Assembly: GCA_943324745.2 (NCBI GenBank)
Contig: CALPMT020000001.1
Span: forward strand, 124,001 to 188,000
Direction of reading: 5' to 3'
Origin: Chitinophaga pinensis
GTDB lineage: Bacteria; Bacteroidota; Bacteroidia; Flavobacteriales_D; Crocinitomicaceae
DNA length: 64,000 bases
Numbering within the stretch: the first letter of the stretch is position 1; every line of letters begins with the position of its first letter. Below, one piece after another: positions 42,096 to 51,956 of this stretch. Under the pieces are notes generated by a model, which saw only the letters and a program-made list of their open reading frames with translations, had not been told where the DNA came from and searched no databases. The position numbers and the translations under genes were made by a program.

Positions 42096-44912
42096 TTAGC
42101 GAGATAAGTGCATATTACGCTCAGAGTAAATCTTCGTAAAGAAAGGATCTTTCAAATCTTTAATAAAACGAATTCCTTCACCTGTAGATTTCATTTCAGG
42201 ACCTAACTCTTTTTTTACATCTGGGAATTTTTCATACGAGAAAACTGGAATTTTAATCGCATATCCTTCTTTTTTAGGATTGAAATTAAAATCTTTCACT
42301 TTAGAATGACCCAACATCACTTTTGTTGCATAATTTACATAAGGTTCATCATACGCTTTTGCAATGAAAGGAACTGTTCTCGATGCTCTTGGATTTGCTT
42401 CAATCACATATACTTTATCGTCTTTAATCGCAAATTGAATATTGATTAATCCTTTTGTTTTCAATGCTAATGCCACTTTTTTCGTAATATCTTCAATTTG
42501 AAGCATTACAAAATCTCCTAAATTATATGGTGGAAGTAATGCATAAGAATCACCAGAGTGAATACCTGCAGGTTCAATATGTTGCATGATGCCAATGATG
42601 TAAACATCTTCTCCGTCGCAAATAGCATCAGCTTCTGCTTCGATAGCACCACCAATAAAGTGATCTAACAAAATTTGGTTACTTCCCATCTCACCAATGA
42701 TATCAACCACGTGATGTTCTAATTCTTCTTTATTGATGACAATTTTCATTTTTTGTCCACCCAATACGTAAGAAGGACGAACTAACAATGGAAATCCTAA
42801 TTCATCAGATAATACCAACGCTTGTTCTGCATCCTGAACTATACCATATTTAGGGAAAAGGATGTTGTTTTCTTCTAACAATTTAGAAAAACGTCCTCTA
42901 TCTTCCGCTAAATCGAGCGCTTCGTAACTTGTACCTAAAATTTTAATTCCAAAACGGTTTAGTTTCTCCGCTAATTTTAAGGCAGTCTGACCACCCAATT
43001 GTACGATAACCCCTTCTGGTTTTTCGTGTTGAATGATATCGTATATATGTTCCCAAAATACTGGTTCGAAATATAATTTATCCGCTGTATCGAAATCTGT
43101 AGAAACCGTTTCAGGATTGCAATTAATCATAATTGTCTCATAACCACATTCTTTTGCAGCTAATACGCCATGCACACAACTATAATCAAACTCAATACCT
43201 TGTCCAATACGGTTAGGTCCAGATCCTAAAACAACCACTTTTTTCTTATCAGAAACAATACTTTCGTTCTCGTATTCAAACGTTGAATAGTAATAAGGAG
43301 TTTTTGCTTCAAATTCAGCAGCACACGTATCTACTAATTTAAATACACGTTTGATACCCATTTCCGTACGTTTTGCGTGTACTTCAGACTCTAAACAACG
43401 TAATAAATGAGCGATTTGTCTATCTGCATATCCTTTTTGTTTAGCAATATACATTAAATCTTTCGGCATATTCCCTAAATGGAATTTTTCCATTTTACGT
43501 TCCAATTTGATTAAATCTTCAATTTGCTTTAAGAACCAAACATCGATTTTTGTTTTCTCATGGATTGTTTTGAAAGGAATACCTAATTTGATAGCATCAT
43601 AAACATGGAACAAACGATTCCAAGATGCAAATTCCAAGGAGTGTAAAATTTGTTCTTGGTTAGTCAACTCTTTTCCATCCGCACCTAAACCGTTTCTGTC
43701 AATTTCTAGAGACTGACACGCTTTTTGTAATGCTTCTTGGAAAGAACGTCCAATACCCATCACCTCTCCTACCGACTTCATTTGAAGACCTAATTTACGA
43801 TCTGTTCCTGGGAATTTATTAAAGTTCCAACGTGGTATTTTTACAATTACGTAATCCAACGTTGGTTCAAACAAGGCAGAAGTACTTTTTGTAATTTGAT
43901 TTTTTAATTCATCCAAATTGTATCCGATCGCTAATTTCGCTGCAATTTTAGCAATTGGATACCCAGTTGCTTTGGAAGCTAATGCGGAAGAACGAGAAAC
44001 ACGTGGATTGATTTCAATTGCAATAATCTCTTCTTTTTCATCTGGAGAAATTGCAAATTGCACATTACATCCACCAGCAAAATTACCAATAGAACGCATC
44101 ATGTGAATCGCCATATCTCTCATACGCTGAAACGTAGTATCAGATAAAGTCATTGCAGGAGCAACAGTTATTGAATCTCCAGTATGAATTCCAAGTGGAT
44201 CAAAATTTTCTATCGAACAAATAATAACAACGTTATCATTGTTATCACGTAATAATTCTAATTCATATTCTTTCCAACCCAATAAAGCCTTATCGATCAT
44301 TACCTCATGAATCGGAGATAATTGTAAACCTCTTTCTAATAGGCTATCAAATTCTTTTGGATCATGTACTACAGATGCCCCTGCACCACCTAATGTGTAT
44401 GAAGCACGAATACATAATGGGAAACCAAATTCTTGCGCGATTTCTTTTCCTTCTAAGAAGGATTTAGCAGTTTTTTGAGGAGCCATAGCTACACCTATCT
44501 TGCCCATCAATTCACGGAATTCTTCTCGGTTTTCAGTAATTTCAATTGCAGCAATATCTACACCTATCATTTTCACACCATACTCATCCCAAATACCCAT
44601 CTCTTCACACTTCATCGCAAGGTTTAATCCTGTCTGACCACCCATTGTTGGTAATACAGCATCAATATTGTGAGATTGTAAAATTTTAACAATATATTCA
44701 GGTTCCAAAGGCCATAAATACACATTATCAGCAACCAATTTATCCGTCATTATTGTTGCCGGATTAGAGTTGATCAATGTTACTTCGATACCTTCTTCTC
44801 TTAAGGAACGTGCAGCTTGAGAGCCGGAGTAATCAAATTCGCATGCTTGTCCGATGACAATAGGTCCGCTTCCAATGATTAATACTGATTTTATGGATTC
44901 GTTTTTAGGCAT
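42096..44912 (-). CDS. carB: Carbamoyl-phosphate synthase large subunit, short form
   Basis: A 938-residue synthetase subunit forming carbamoyl phosphate for arginine and pyrimidines. Two homologous ATP-grasp halves are clear: half one opens SVLIIGSGPIVIGQACEFDYSGSQA, half two KKVVVLGSGPNRIGQGIEFDYSC. Each carries the matching NSNPATIMTD / NCNPETVSTD block, and substrate loops end in IEINPRVSRSSALASKATGYP and VIEANPRASRTVPFIAK. The protein stops at about the point where the E. coli enzyme (about 1073 residues) begins its MGS-like allosteric domain, so UMP/ornithine control of that type is missing. This short form is usual in flavobacteria. carA is not in the window. Confidence 0.95.
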   Translation of the reverse strand: MPKNESIKSVLIIGSGPIVIGQACEFDYSGSQAARSLREEGIEVTLINSNPATIMTDKLVADNVYLWPLEPEYIVKILQSHNIDAVLPTMGGQTGLNLAMKCEEMGIWDEYGVKMIGVDIAAIEITENREEFRELMGKIGVAMAPQKTAKSFLEGKEIAQEFGFPLCIRASYTLGGAGASVVHDPKEFDSLLERGLQLSPIHEVMIDKALLGWKEYELELLRDNNDNVVIICSIENFDPLGIHTGDSITVAPAMTLSDTTFQRMRDMAIHMMRSIGNFAGGCNVQFAISPDEKEEIIAIEINPRVSRSSALASKATGYPIAKIAAKLAIGYNLDELKNQITKSTSALFEPTLDYVIVKIPRWNFNKFPGTDRKLGLQMKSVGEVMGIGRSFQEALQKACQSLEIDRNGLGADGKELTNQEQILHSLEFASWNRLFHVYDAIKLGIPFKTIHEKTKIDVWFLKQIEDLIKLERKMEKFHLGNMPKDLMYIAKQKGYADRQIAHLLRCLESEVHAKRTEMGIKRVFKLVDTCAAEFEAKTPYYYSTFEYENESIVSDKKKVVVLGSGPNRIGQGIEFDYSCVHGVLAAKECGYETIMINCNPETVSTDFDTADKLYFEPVFWEHIYDIIQHEKPEGVIVQLGGQTALKLAEKLNRFGIKILGTSYEALDLAEDRGRFSKLLEENNILFPKYGIVQDAEQALVLSDELGFPLLVRPSYVLGGQKMKIVINKEELEHHVVDIIGEMGSNQILLDHFIGGAIEAEADAICDGEDVYIIGIMQHIEPAGIHSGDSYALLPPYNLGDFVMLQIEDITKKVALALKTKGLINIQFAIKDDKVYVIEANPRASRTVPFIAKAYDEPYVNYATKVMLGHSKVKDFNFNPKKEGYAIKIPVFSYEKFPDVKKELGPEMKSTGEGIRFIKDLKDPFFTKIYSERNMHLSR

Positions 44913-44967
44913 AAAATGCGCTTATTTTAGATTTCAATTTTACAAATAGTTAACTACAAATTGAGTG

Positions 44968-44998
44968 CAAATTTAACTAAATATTGTTGGTAGACAAA
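44968..44998 (-). promoter_or_regulatory. Bacteroidota-type promoter for carB
   Basis: On the minus strand TTTG (44995-44998) is followed after exactly 19 bases by TAAATTTG (44968-44975), a full consensus match. The bases across and after the box, TTTGCACTCAA, are identical to those of the ffh promoter. Confidence 0.8.
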
Positions 44999-45040
44999 TG
45001 AAAAATCTAAAAAGAAATTAACGACTTATCAACGAATCAT

Positions 45041-45988
45041 TCAATTTGTGAATAGCTTTATTTTATTCTTTTTTTCAATTTCTTCACACACTTGAATTCC
45101 ACCTGTATGAACAAATAATACAGTCTTTTTATTAAAAGAAACATCTTCTAATTCTTGAATCATTGCATAAAATGCTTTTGCGGTATAAATTGGATCTAAT
45201 GGTAATTGATGTTCTTTATAAATCTCTTGAATAAACGTTAATAATTCGTTTGTATACTTACCATATCCCCCAAAATGATAATCGGTATATATTTTTACAT
45301 CTTCTAATAAATCGGAAGCTAATTCATCTTGAAAGAGAAACCATTTTAATTTTGAAAACATTTCTGCATAGGCATCAAAACCTTTTAAAGCTGGAACAAC
45401 ATGTAAGGTTGTATTTACAGGTTTACCCAATAACAACCCACAACTTGTTGCAGTAGTTCCCTGTGCTACAAACACATCGTCAATTTGTAGCGTGATTTCT
45501 TTCCAAATTTCTTGACATCCAACCATCCCTAAATAATTCCCTCCACCTTCTGGAACAAAATAATAATTGGTAAATTCTAATTTTAATTCATCAATATACT
45601 GTTTATCGTTTCGCATACCATATTCTTCTCTTGAAAGAAAAATTAATTTCATTCCTAAATCTGAACATCGTTTTAAAGTAGTATTTGAATTTTCGTTAAG
45701 TTCTTCCCCTCTCACAAAACCGATTACTGGAACATCCGCTTTATTTGCCGCAGAAGCGGTAGCTAACAAATGGTTAGAATAAGCTCCTCCAAATGTGAAT
45801 AATCCAGCAAAATTACCTTGTTCTACTTGAAGTAGATTATATTTTAGTTTTCTCCATTTATTTCCAGAAACTTCAGTATGAATTAAATCATCTCGTTTAA
45901 CAAATAGTTGAATCCCCCTCGAAGTAAAATGAGGAATTTTAATTTGTTGCAAAACTGATAATGAAGTATCAAAAAGTTGTTCGTTCAT
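45041..45988 (-). CDS. PLP-dependent ACC deaminase / D-cysteine desulfhydrase family protein
   Basis: A 315-residue fold-type II PLP enzyme. The PLP lysine lies in VSGNKWRKLKYNLL (near 43-56), following LFVKRDDLIH. GLFTFGGAYSNHLLATASAA is the substrate/PLP region and VAQGTTATSCGLLLG the phosphate-binding loop. FVHTGGIQVCEEI closes the fold. It would deaminate or desulfurate small amino acids such as D-cysteine or aminocyclopropane carboxylate. True ACC deaminases need further residues I cannot confirm, so D-cysteine desulfhydrase or an unknown substrate is as likely. It is divergent from gcvT. Confidence 0.85.
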   Translation of the reverse strand: MNEQLFDTSLSVLQQIKIPHFTSRGIQLFVKRDDLIHTEVSGNKWRKLKYNLLQVEQGNFAGLFTFGGAYSNHLLATASAANKADVPVIGFVRGEELNENSNTTLKRCSDLGMKLIFLSREEYGMRNDKQYIDELKLEFTNYYFVPEGGGNYLGMVGCQEIWKEITLQIDDVFVAQGTTATSCGLLLGKPVNTTLHVVPALKGFDAYAEMFSKLKWFLFQDELASDLLEDVKIYTDYHFGGYGKYTNELLTFIQEIYKEHQLPLDPIYTAKAFYAMIQELEDVSFNKKTVLFVHTGGIQVCEEIEKKNKIKLFTN

Positions 45989-46004
45989 TTTTAAAATATT
46001 AACT

Positions 46005-46012
46005 CAAAGATA
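46005..46012 (-). promoter_or_regulatory. -7 box of the PLP deaminase gene
   Basis: The minus strand reads TATCTTTG, matching TAnnTTTG, 16 bases upstream of the start codon. No good TTTG element is found at 19-20 bases. Confidence 0.5.
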
Positions 46013-46056
46013 TTATTTTATCAAAGTTCGAGTGCGTATGACAACGAAATAAATTC

Positions 46057-46064
46057 TACTTTTG
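46057..46064 (+). promoter_or_regulatory. -7 box of gcvT
   Basis: TACTTTTG matches TAnnTTTG and ends 19 bases before the gcvT ATG. Together with the box at 46005-46012 it makes a compact divergent promoter region. The -33 element is not convincing. Confidence 0.5.
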
Positions 46065-46083
46065 CCAAAAGAAATAAATCGAG

Positions 46084-47166
46084 ATGAAAAATACAGCTTT
46101 AACAGAGAAACACATTGCGCTTGGAGCGAAAATGGTGCCATTTGCAGGTTATAACATGCCTGTACAATACGAAGGAGTTAATATTGAACATGAAACTGTA
46201 CGTACAGGAGTTGGTGTATTTGATGTTTCTCACATGGGAGAGTTTTTATTAACTGGTCCAAAAGCGTTAGATTTAATTCAAAAAGTTACCTCTAATGATG
46301 CTTCTACGTTAGTTATTGGTAAAGCCCAATACAGCTGTTTACCAAACGGAAAAGGTGGTATCGTGGATGATTTGATCGTTTATAAAATGAAAGAAGAGCA
46401 ATACTTATTAGTAGTTAACGCTTCCAACATTGATAAAGATTGGGATTGGATTTCTTCACACAATGATTTAGGCGTTGAAATGAAAAATATTTCAGATGAA
46501 TACTCCTTATTGGCTATCCAAGGACCTAAAGCAGCGGAAGCTATGCAATCATTAACTTCGGTTGATTTAACATCTATTCCTTATTACAACTTCGTCGTTG
46601 GAGATTTTGCAGGTGTTGAACATGTAATCATTTCTGCAACTGGATATACTGGTTCTGGAGGTTTTGAAATTTACGTAAAAAATGATTCAGTAAATGCATT
46701 GTGGGATAAAGTTTTTGAAGCTGGTGCACCATTTGGAATTAAACCAATTGGTTTAGCTGCACGCGATACCTTACGTTTAGAAATGGGATTCTGTTTATAT
46801 GGTAACGATATCAATGACTCAACTTCACCATTAGAAGCTGGATTAGGATGGATAACAAAATTCACAAAAGAATTTACAGATGCTGACTTCTTGAAAAAAC
46901 AAAAAGAAGAAGGTGTGACTCGTAAATTAGTTGCTTTTGAAATGGTTGATCGTGGTATTCCTCGTCACGACTACCCTATTGTTGATGCAGATGGTAAAGA
47001 AATTGGAATTGTAACTTCAGGAACAATGTCGCCATCTATGAAATTAGGAATTGGTTTAGGATATGTAACGATTGAAAATTCTAAATTAGATTCAGAGATT
47101 TTCGTTTCTATTAGAGATAAAGGAATTAAAGCAAAAGTGGTTAAATTACCATTTTATAAAAATTAA
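46084..47166 (+). CDS. gcvT: Glycine cleavage system T protein (aminomethyltransferase)
   Basis: A 360-residue tetrahydrofolate-dependent enzyme that releases ammonia and methylene-THF from the aminomethyl group carried on H protein. Family blocks are [15 protein letters not shown] at 18-32, [72 protein letters not shown] (with the catalytic-region Arg/Asp) and [17 protein letters not shown]. Length is typical. gcvH and gcvP are elsewhere. It is monocistronic: its own promoter box is in front, and a very strong terminator follows 7 bases after the stop. Confidence 0.96.
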   Translation: MKNTALTEKHIALGAKMVPFAGYNMPVQYEGVNIEHETVRTGVGVFDVSHMGEFLLTGPKALDLIQKVTSNDASTLVIGKAQYSCLPNGKGGIVDDLIVYKMKEEQYLLVVNASNIDKDWDWISSHNDLGVEMKNISDEYSLLAIQGPKAAEAMQSLTSVDLTSIPYYNFVVGDFAGVEHVIISATGYTGSGGFEIYVKNDSVNALWDKVFEAGAPFGIKPIGLAARDTLRLEMGFCLYGNDINDSTSPLEAGLGWITKFTKEFTDADFLKKQKEEGVTRKLVAFEMVDRGIPRHDYPIVDADGKEIGIVTSGTMSPSMKLGIGLGYVTIENSKLDSEIFVSIRDKGIKAKVVKLPFYKN

Positions 47167-47173
47167 TATATTG

Positions 47174-47231
47174 TTTTTCACCAATAAGAAAAGCTACCTA
47201 CAATTGGGTAGCTTTTCTTATTGGTGAAAAA
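47174..47231 (+). terminator. Long perfect-stem terminator after gcvT
   Basis: A perfect 25-bp inverted repeat (47174-47198 with 47207-47231) has an 8-base loop. Its core is AAAAGCTACC / GGTAGCTTTT, so transcripts from either direction end in a U-rich arm. It lies 7 bases after the gcvT stop and 83 bases before the MFS gene. Confidence 0.9.
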
Positions 47232-47314
47232 TTTAATTTCAATTTATTATTAGTTGATTTTTCTAATAATAATTTTTCGTTTTTCGATTTATACTTCCTT
47301 AACAATAACAACTT

Positions 47315-48553
47315 ATGAAATCAATCGACTCTGTAAAGTTGACAAGTTATCAAATACTTGTAATAGTTTTACTTTCACTTACACAATTTACAGTAGTTTT
47401 AGATTTCATGGTCATGTCACCTTTAGGAGACAAATTAATGAAAGCTATGCAACTTTCTACCCAACAATTTGGAGTAGCAGTGTTTTCGTATGCTTTTAGC
47501 GCAGGTATTTCAGGTTTTCTAACAGCAGGGTTTGCAGATAGTTTTGACCGTAAAAAACTATTATTATTCTTTTACATCGGTTTTATTATTGGAACGGTTT
47601 TTTGTGGATTAGCAAATACCTACCCGCTTTTAATTGCTGCTCGAGTGTTTACAGGATTATTTGGTGGTGTTATTGGCTCCATTTCTATGGCGATAGTTTC
47701 CGATTTATTTTCCTTAGAACAACGAGGACGTGTCATGGGATTTATGCAAATGGGTTTTGGGGCAAGTCAGGTATTAGGAATCCCAATTAGTTTGTTTATT
47801 GCAAATCGCTGGGGCTGGCAATCACCCTTTTTTATGATTGTGATTCTTGCTTCAATTATCTGGTTAGTGATAACCATCAAATTAAAACCAATCACTAAAC
47901 ATTTAGAAGTCAAAAATAAAGACAATGCTTTAAAACATTTGTGGCATACTATTTCACAGAAAAACTACCGCATTGGATTTTTAGCAACTGCTTTAATGTC
48001 CCTTGGAGGTTTCATGATCATGCCATGGGGAAGTGTTTATGCGATTAATAACTTAGGTGTTACCGAAGAGCAATTACCCGTATTATTTATGATTTCAGGA
48101 GTTGCTACTTTGTTCATTATGCCAATTATTGGAAAATTAAGTGATAAAATAGATAAGTTGACATTATTCATTTTTGCTTCTGCATGGATGATAGTTGTCG
48201 TATTGATTTATGCAAATTTAGTTCCTGTTCCATTTTGGATTGTGGTGTTACTAAATGTACTGATGATGATGGGAGTCATGGCTCGTATGATTCCTAGTGT
48301 CGCTTTAGTTTCTGCATTGCCTGAATTACATGACCGTGGTGCTTTTATGAGTATCAATTCATCGCTACAACAATTATCGGGGGGGATTGCAGCTGCTATT
48401 GGTGGTATGATTGTCGTTCAAAAAGATAATTTTAGTCCAATTGAACATTATGATTCTTTGGCTCTAGTTGTTGCTGTTTTTGTAGGTATTTGTGTGTATG
48501 TATTAAGCTTGGTAAGTAGAATTGTGAAACGAGGGAAGTCCGTGAAAGGGTAG
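47315..48553 (+). CDS. MFS transporter, DHA1-like exporter
   Basis: A 412-residue inner-membrane protein with 12 hydrophobic helices. LTQFTVVLDFMVMSPLGDKL in the first helix carries the Asp that is conserved in the DHA drug:proton antiporters. GFADSFDRKKLLLFFYIGF is the MFS loop 2-3 motif A, and ARVFTGLFGGVIGSISMAIVSDLFSLEQRGRVMG is motif B and the following loop. GIPISLFIANRWGWQSPFF is the exporter-typical motif C region. The substrate is unknown. It ends 10 bases before the converging SNF2 gene's stop. Confidence 0.9.
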   Translation: MKSIDSVKLTSYQILVIVLLSLTQFTVVLDFMVMSPLGDKLMKAMQLSTQQFGVAVFSYAFSAGISGFLTAGFADSFDRKKLLLFFYIGFIIGTVFCGLANTYPLLIAARVFTGLFGGVIGSISMAIVSDLFSLEQRGRVMGFMQMGFGASQVLGIPISLFIANRWGWQSPFFMIVILASIIWLVITIKLKPITKHLEVKNKDNALKHLWHTISQKNYRIGFLATALMSLGGFMIMPWGSVYAINNLGVTEEQLPVLFMISGVATLFIMPIIGKLSDKIDKLTLFIFASAWMIVVVLIYANLVPVPFWIVVLLNVLMMMGVMARMIPSVALVSALPELHDRGAFMSINSSLQQLSGGIAAAIGGMIVVQKDNFSPIEHYDSLALVVAVFVGICVYVLSLVSRIVKRGKSVKG

Positions 48554-48563
48554 AATTAATCAC

Positions 48564-51500
48564 CTAAAACAACTCCAATAAATCTTCTTGACTCAATGAT
48601 TTCAATATAGATGCTTCGGTTTGAATGATGTCGGAAGCGATTTCTTTTTTGGTAGCTTGTAGATTGACAATCTTTTCTTCGATTGTTCCTGGAGTGATTA
48701 ATCTTACCGCCACCACGTGTTTATCTTGTCCAATGCGATAACAACGGTCGATTGCTTGGTTTTCCACAGCCGGATTCCACCAAGGATCAACTAGGTAAAC
48801 ATAGTCGGCTTCGGTTAGATTTAGGCCCGTCCCTCCTGCTTTTAGACTGATTAAGAACACTCGAATATCATCGTTATCCTGGAAATCGTCGACAATTTCT
48901 TCTCGTTTTTTCGATTGACCAGTTAAATAAGCAAACGGAATAACTTCGTGTTCTAATTCAGTTTTTATTAGATCAAGCATCCCTACAAACTGACTGAAAA
49001 CTAGAATTTTATGGTAACGGTGTTTTTCTTTGATTTCCTCCATCAACACACGAATCTTCGCGGAATCATTCCCGTAATATTCCTCTTCATTTAATAAAGC
49101 TGGGGAATTACATATTTGTCGCAATTTAGTGAGAGCTGCCAACATATACATCGAATCCATGTGTTTCTTTTTCGCGGTAGAAGCTTGGAGGTAATCACGC
49201 ATTTCTTTTTTGTAACTTTCGTAAACATCTCGCTGCTCCTGCCCCATTTCGCAATACAATACCATCTCTGTTTTGTCTGGAAGTTCCGTTGCAACTTGTA
49301 CTTTGGTTCTTCGAAGGACAAATGGATTGATTTTTCGCTGTAATTCTTGTGCACGTTCAATGTCTTTGTACTTATCTATTGGTGTGGAGAATTCCTCTCT
49401 AAAATGCGTTTGTGTACCTAATAGTCCTGGACAAGCAAAAGATAACTGAGCATATAAATCAAAGGTGTTATTTTCTATTGGAGTTCCAGTCATCACGATT
49501 TTGTTGCGCGATTTTAGTAAACGAACTGATTTATACCTTTGTGAATCAGGATTTTTAATTGCTTGAGATTCATCTAAGAAAATGTAGTTAAACATAAATT
49601 CTTTGAGATGATACACATCCGAAAGTAAGGTGCCATACGAAGTTATCACGACCTCGTAGTTGGATAAATCCTTTACGTTCTTCTCACGATCTGCACCGTA
49701 TATGCTGTGTACCTTTAAACTTGGTGCAAATTTTTGAAGTTCTTGTTGCCAGTTAAAAATTAAGGATGTTGGTACTACCACCAAATTCGTATTCTTGTTT
49801 TTATGTTTGCGTTGTGTTAAGATGAATGCAATGATTTGGATGGTTTTTCCTAACCCCATGTCGTCTGCTAAACATCCACCGAAATTGAACTCATCCAAGA
49901 AATTTAACCAGTTTAAACCGTCTTTTTGGTACGAACGTAATTCTGCTTTTAATTCTTTAGGTACTGAAACTTCTTTTATTGATTTAAAAGAACTTACCTT
50001 CTCTTTTAAGGATTGAATTTCCGCTTTCGTTTCCAGAGATAGCACTTCTTTATCATAAACTTCATCCAAGTATGAGAAATTGATTTTAGAAGTACGAATA
50101 TGGTCTTTTACTACTTCTCCTGCACGTAAATATTTGGCAAATTTTTCAATCCATTCTTCAGGTAAAATTCCTAATGTTCCATCATTTAACGTGATGAATT
50201 TCGTTTTATTTTTTACTGCTTTTTGTAATTGTTTTAACGAAACTACTTGATTTCCATAAGACAATTCAATGGTTGTATCAAACCAATCGATTCCACTCGT
50301 AACAGTAACACCAACCTTCGCTTTGTGTTGGTTGTAGTTATTCTCTTTGATGTCGTTAAAGCCAAGTATCGTATACCCTAAATCTCTCCATTGATCAAAC
50401 ACTTCCAAAAACCAACCTTCTTCCAAAAACTTACGTTTCGAGATATAGAAAAACTCTTGTCCCTCTTGTTCTGCGAAGGAATAATGTTGACGTTGAAGGA
50501 TTGCGATCATGCTATACTCCTCCTCTATTTCACGTGCTAGTTGGTATTCATCGCCATTGCTATCTTTCAGGTATACTTGTTTTTTAGAGAGAATTGGAAT
50601 TTCATGTTCACCATAGCGAAATGCGGGCGTCAGTAAAATATAAGATTCTTCCTCCGAGATGTAGATAATTTTCTCTAGGGAATTATCGACAATGAATTCC
50701 TTTTGTAATGCTGGAGGAGCCTTTCTAACGAAGGTATACTCGATGCGCACAGACTTTTCTATCGTATCTAAAATCTCTTGTTGAAATTCTGGAAATTTGG
50801 AAGCATGTACTAATAATTTAGAACCTTGTTTTTTGAAATAATGGAGAAAGTTCAATAAACTGATAGAATCCACCAAGTAATACATCCCATTTTCAACTAA
50901 GAAGTATTCCATTTTTAGTGAAAGTTGAGCAATTGGTAATCGTCTACCACGAATATAAATTTGCGGTTTGATTTCGTAAAATGCATCTTTTAAATCCACT
51001 TTTAAAGAAAAATCAATTGGAGCATTTTCTAGGTAAATCTGTTCAATAGACGAAGAAGTGATGTTATCTGATTTCTTTCGATTATGTCTGTAAATAGCTA
51101 ATTTCAAAGGATTACGAATAATTTCCTTAATCGCTTTTATTTCTTTACGTTGTAGTACATCTCTCGACACTCGGTAGGATGACATCTGTTTGATTGCAGC
51201 ATGAAACTTCATTTCCTTCATCGTTTCAGCGTCTAGTAAGCGAGCATCTACATCCAATGGAGTGATTGGATTTTTTACCTTTCCTTCTTTAGAAAGTTGT
51301 GCTTTGTGTACTTGGATGTTTAAAGAATCTTGGTACGAATTGTAACTCAAAACAATGAACTCACTCGTTGTAAGTTTATTTTCTTCCGTTTGCTTGAAAT
51401 TTAAAGTTGGAGAAAAAATAGTCTTAAAACGATCAAAAGCTGTTCGATTGATAGAGATAAGTCCTTTCTTTTTAAGTTTAACTTCGATGATTTGTTCTCT

Positions 51501-51950
51501 TACTGAAAAAGGAATTTCAAAGTAATCATCGAGGTTCGGTTCATTTTCCAAACCATATTCTTTCGCTGCTGCTTCCATTTCTTTCTTGCGGTAAAAAGCA
51601 TCGAAATAAATGCGGAAGTTTTTGAATTCTTTAACTAAATACAAGGCTTGCGCTTGGTGTTCACACATCTTTGTTTTGAGCTTTTCACAACGACAGGTAA
51701 GCTTCAGTGTATTTGTTTCTGGTGCTAATTCCACCAACACAGGAGATCTTTTTGTTTGGATATCAAAGGCTAACTCTAAATGATTGAGGTAGCAGGTTAA
51801 ATGATAAAATGATAAGTTATACGGAGTTTTGTATTCTTGTAAACCAAAAGAATTACGATAAAAAAAATCGTAATCTAGTTTATAGACTTCAAAATCTTGG
51901 ATGTAATAGTCAAAAGGATGTGCTTCGATTGGATTTTTCAGAATTTCCAT
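48564..51950 (-). CDS. SNF2-family DEAD/DEAH-type helicase with SWIM zinc finger
   Basis: An 1128-residue ATPase. Near the N-terminus a SWIM zinc finger is visible in LKLTCRCEKLKTKMCEHQ (about 84-99; Cys-x-Cys...Cys-x-His). The motor starts at LRSYQKDGLNWLNFLDEFNF, with Walker A ADDMGLGKTIQ (about 691-701), the Walker B box in IFLDESQAIKN (near 790, DESQ rather than DEAH), MTGTPIENN, and the second RecA domain with ILVFSQFVGML, LKAGGTGLNL and DRCYRIGQDKHV. It would move double-stranded DNA or strip proteins from it, and is related to bacterial HepA/RapA-like SNF2 enzymes. It begins six bases after the ffh stop. Confidence 0.93.
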   Translation of the reverse strand: MEILKNPIEAHPFDYYIQDFEVYKLDYDFFYRNSFGLQEYKTPYNLSFYHLTCYLNHLELAFDIQTKRSPVLVELAPETNTLKLTCRCEKLKTKMCEHQAQALYLVKEFKNFRIYFDAFYRKKEMEAAAKEYGLENEPNLDDYFEIPFSVREQIIEVKLKKKGLISINRTAFDRFKTIFSPTLNFKQTEENKLTTSEFIVLSYNSYQDSLNIQVHKAQLSKEGKVKNPITPLDVDARLLDAETMKEMKFHAAIKQMSSYRVSRDVLQRKEIKAIKEIIRNPLKLAIYRHNRKKSDNITSSSIEQIYLENAPIDFSLKVDLKDAFYEIKPQIYIRGRRLPIAQLSLKMEYFLVENGMYYLVDSISLLNFLHYFKKQGSKLLVHASKFPEFQQEILDTIEKSVRIEYTFVRKAPPALQKEFIVDNSLEKIIYISEEESYILLTPAFRYGEHEIPILSKKQVYLKDSNGDEYQLAREIEEEYSMIAILQRQHYSFAEQEGQEFFYISKRKFLEEGWFLEVFDQWRDLGYTILGFNDIKENNYNQHKAKVGVTVTSGIDWFDTTIELSYGNQVVSLKQLQKAVKNKTKFITLNDGTLGILPEEWIEKFAKYLRAGEVVKDHIRTSKINFSYLDEVYDKEVLSLETKAEIQSLKEKVSSFKSIKEVSVPKELKAELRSYQKDGLNWLNFLDEFNFGGCLADDMGLGKTIQIIAFILTQRKHKNKNTNLVVVPTSLIFNWQQELQKFAPSLKVHSIYGADREKNVKDLSNYEVVITSYGTLLSDVYHLKEFMFNYIFLDESQAIKNPDSQRYKSVRLLKSRNKIVMTGTPIENNTFDLYAQLSFACPGLLGTQTHFREEFSTPIDKYKDIERAQELQRKINPFVLRRTKVQVATELPDKTEMVLYCEMGQEQRDVYESYKKEMRDYLQASTAKKKHMDSMYMLAALTKLRQICNSPALLNEEEYYGNDSAKIRVLMEEIKEKHRYHKILVFSQFVGMLDLIKTELEHEVIPFAYLTGQSKKREEIVDDFQDNDDIRVFLISLKAGGTGLNLTEADYVYLVDPWWNPAVENQAIDRCYRIGQDKHVVAVRLITPGTIEEKIVNLQATKKEIASDIIQTEASILKSLSQEDLLELF

Positions 51951-51956
51951 GTAGGA

